Assembly (NCBI GenBank): GCA_039029515.1
Contig: JBCCFX010000099.1
Coordinates: 1 to 13,815 of the forward strand
Length of the DNA: 13,815 bases
Source of the DNA: JBCCFX01 sp039029515
GTDB taxonomy: Bacteria; Planctomycetota; Phycisphaerae; Phycisphaerales; SM1A02
Direction of reading: 5' to 3'
Below are positions 13,660 through 13,815 of the stretch, piece after piece. The notes below the pieces were generated by a model, which was not told the DNA's origin, searched no databases, and saw nothing but the letters and a program-made list of their open reading frames with translations. How positions within the stretch are numbered: position 1 is the first letter of the stretch; every line of letters begins with the position of its first letter. The translations under genes and the position numbers were made by a program.

Positions 13660-13815
13660 TTAGCGTCGACGACGACGCGGTGCCACCACCGCAGCGCCAA
13701 GAAGCATCAAAGCCCCCGGCGTCGGAACGAGGTTCGTTGCGGCAAAATCGATCGCCGCTTCATGTGCTTCTTCGCTCTCGTTGAGGTTCATGACGAAGAA
13801 GAATTCTTCAGAGAA
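13660..13815 (-). CDS. C-terminal end of a PEP-CTERM-like exported protein (partial)
   Basis: Only the last 51 codons are in the window; the gene continues beyond the right edge. The frame is fixed by the TAA at 13662-13660 and stays open to 13815. The C-terminus has the three-part layout of a PEP-CTERM sorting signal: a VPTPG motif in place of VPEP, a hydrophobic helix ALMLLGAAVVAP, and a terminal cluster of five arginines. Such signals are handled by an exosortase, which cuts near the motif while the protein is held in the membrane. The 28 residues before it are acidic (ESEEAHEAA). The function of the protein cannot be told. A terminator hairpin follows the gene. Confidence 0.8.
   Translation of the reverse strand, partial: FSEEFFFVMNLNESEEAHEAAIDFAATNLVPTPGALMLLGAAVVAPRRRRR

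Overview
The window looks like chromosomal DNA from a GC-rich bacterium, most likely a planctomycete of the Phycisphaerae type. The clues are a PEP-CTERM-like C-terminus of the VPTPG variety followed by five arginines at the right edge, tandem TPR-sulfotransferases, secreted VWA proteins, and many genes with weak or absent Shine-Dalgarno sequences. This assignment is an inference; no rRNA or other decisive marker is present.

Left part (1-1606, minus strand). A block of 23 consecutive 7-bp words in one register (1-161) abuts the stop codon of a ZIP-family metal transporter with a His-rich loop and His-rich tail. Upstream of it lies an ArsR/SmtB-family repressor with a repetitive His/Asn/Gly tail. 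A rho-independent terminator separates the two genes. They probably form a metal-responsive unit.

Centre-left (1607-1930). A short divergent regulatory region leads to a tRNA-Ala(CGC) gene on the plus strand, followed by a strong terminator whose T-run ends only 15 nt before the mutS start codon.

Main block (1932-13580, all plus strand). Nine genes sit close together: mutS, three tandem TPR-sulfotransferase paralogues, two tandem WCGDC thioredoxin-fold paralogues, two tandem secreted HEAT-like/VWA paralogues, and a small CoA-binding-domain protein. Gaps range from overlaps to 77 nt, so most or all may be one transcript. The repeated-paralogue pattern (3-2-2) is the most striking feature. A plausible but unproven reading is a PAPS-dependent sulfation module with redox and extracytoplasmic partners travelling behind mutS.

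Right edge (13581-13815). A convergent minus-strand gene enters from outside the window. Only its last 51 codons are visible, ending in a PEP-CTERM-like sorting signal, followed by a hairpin with a T-run on the minus strand.
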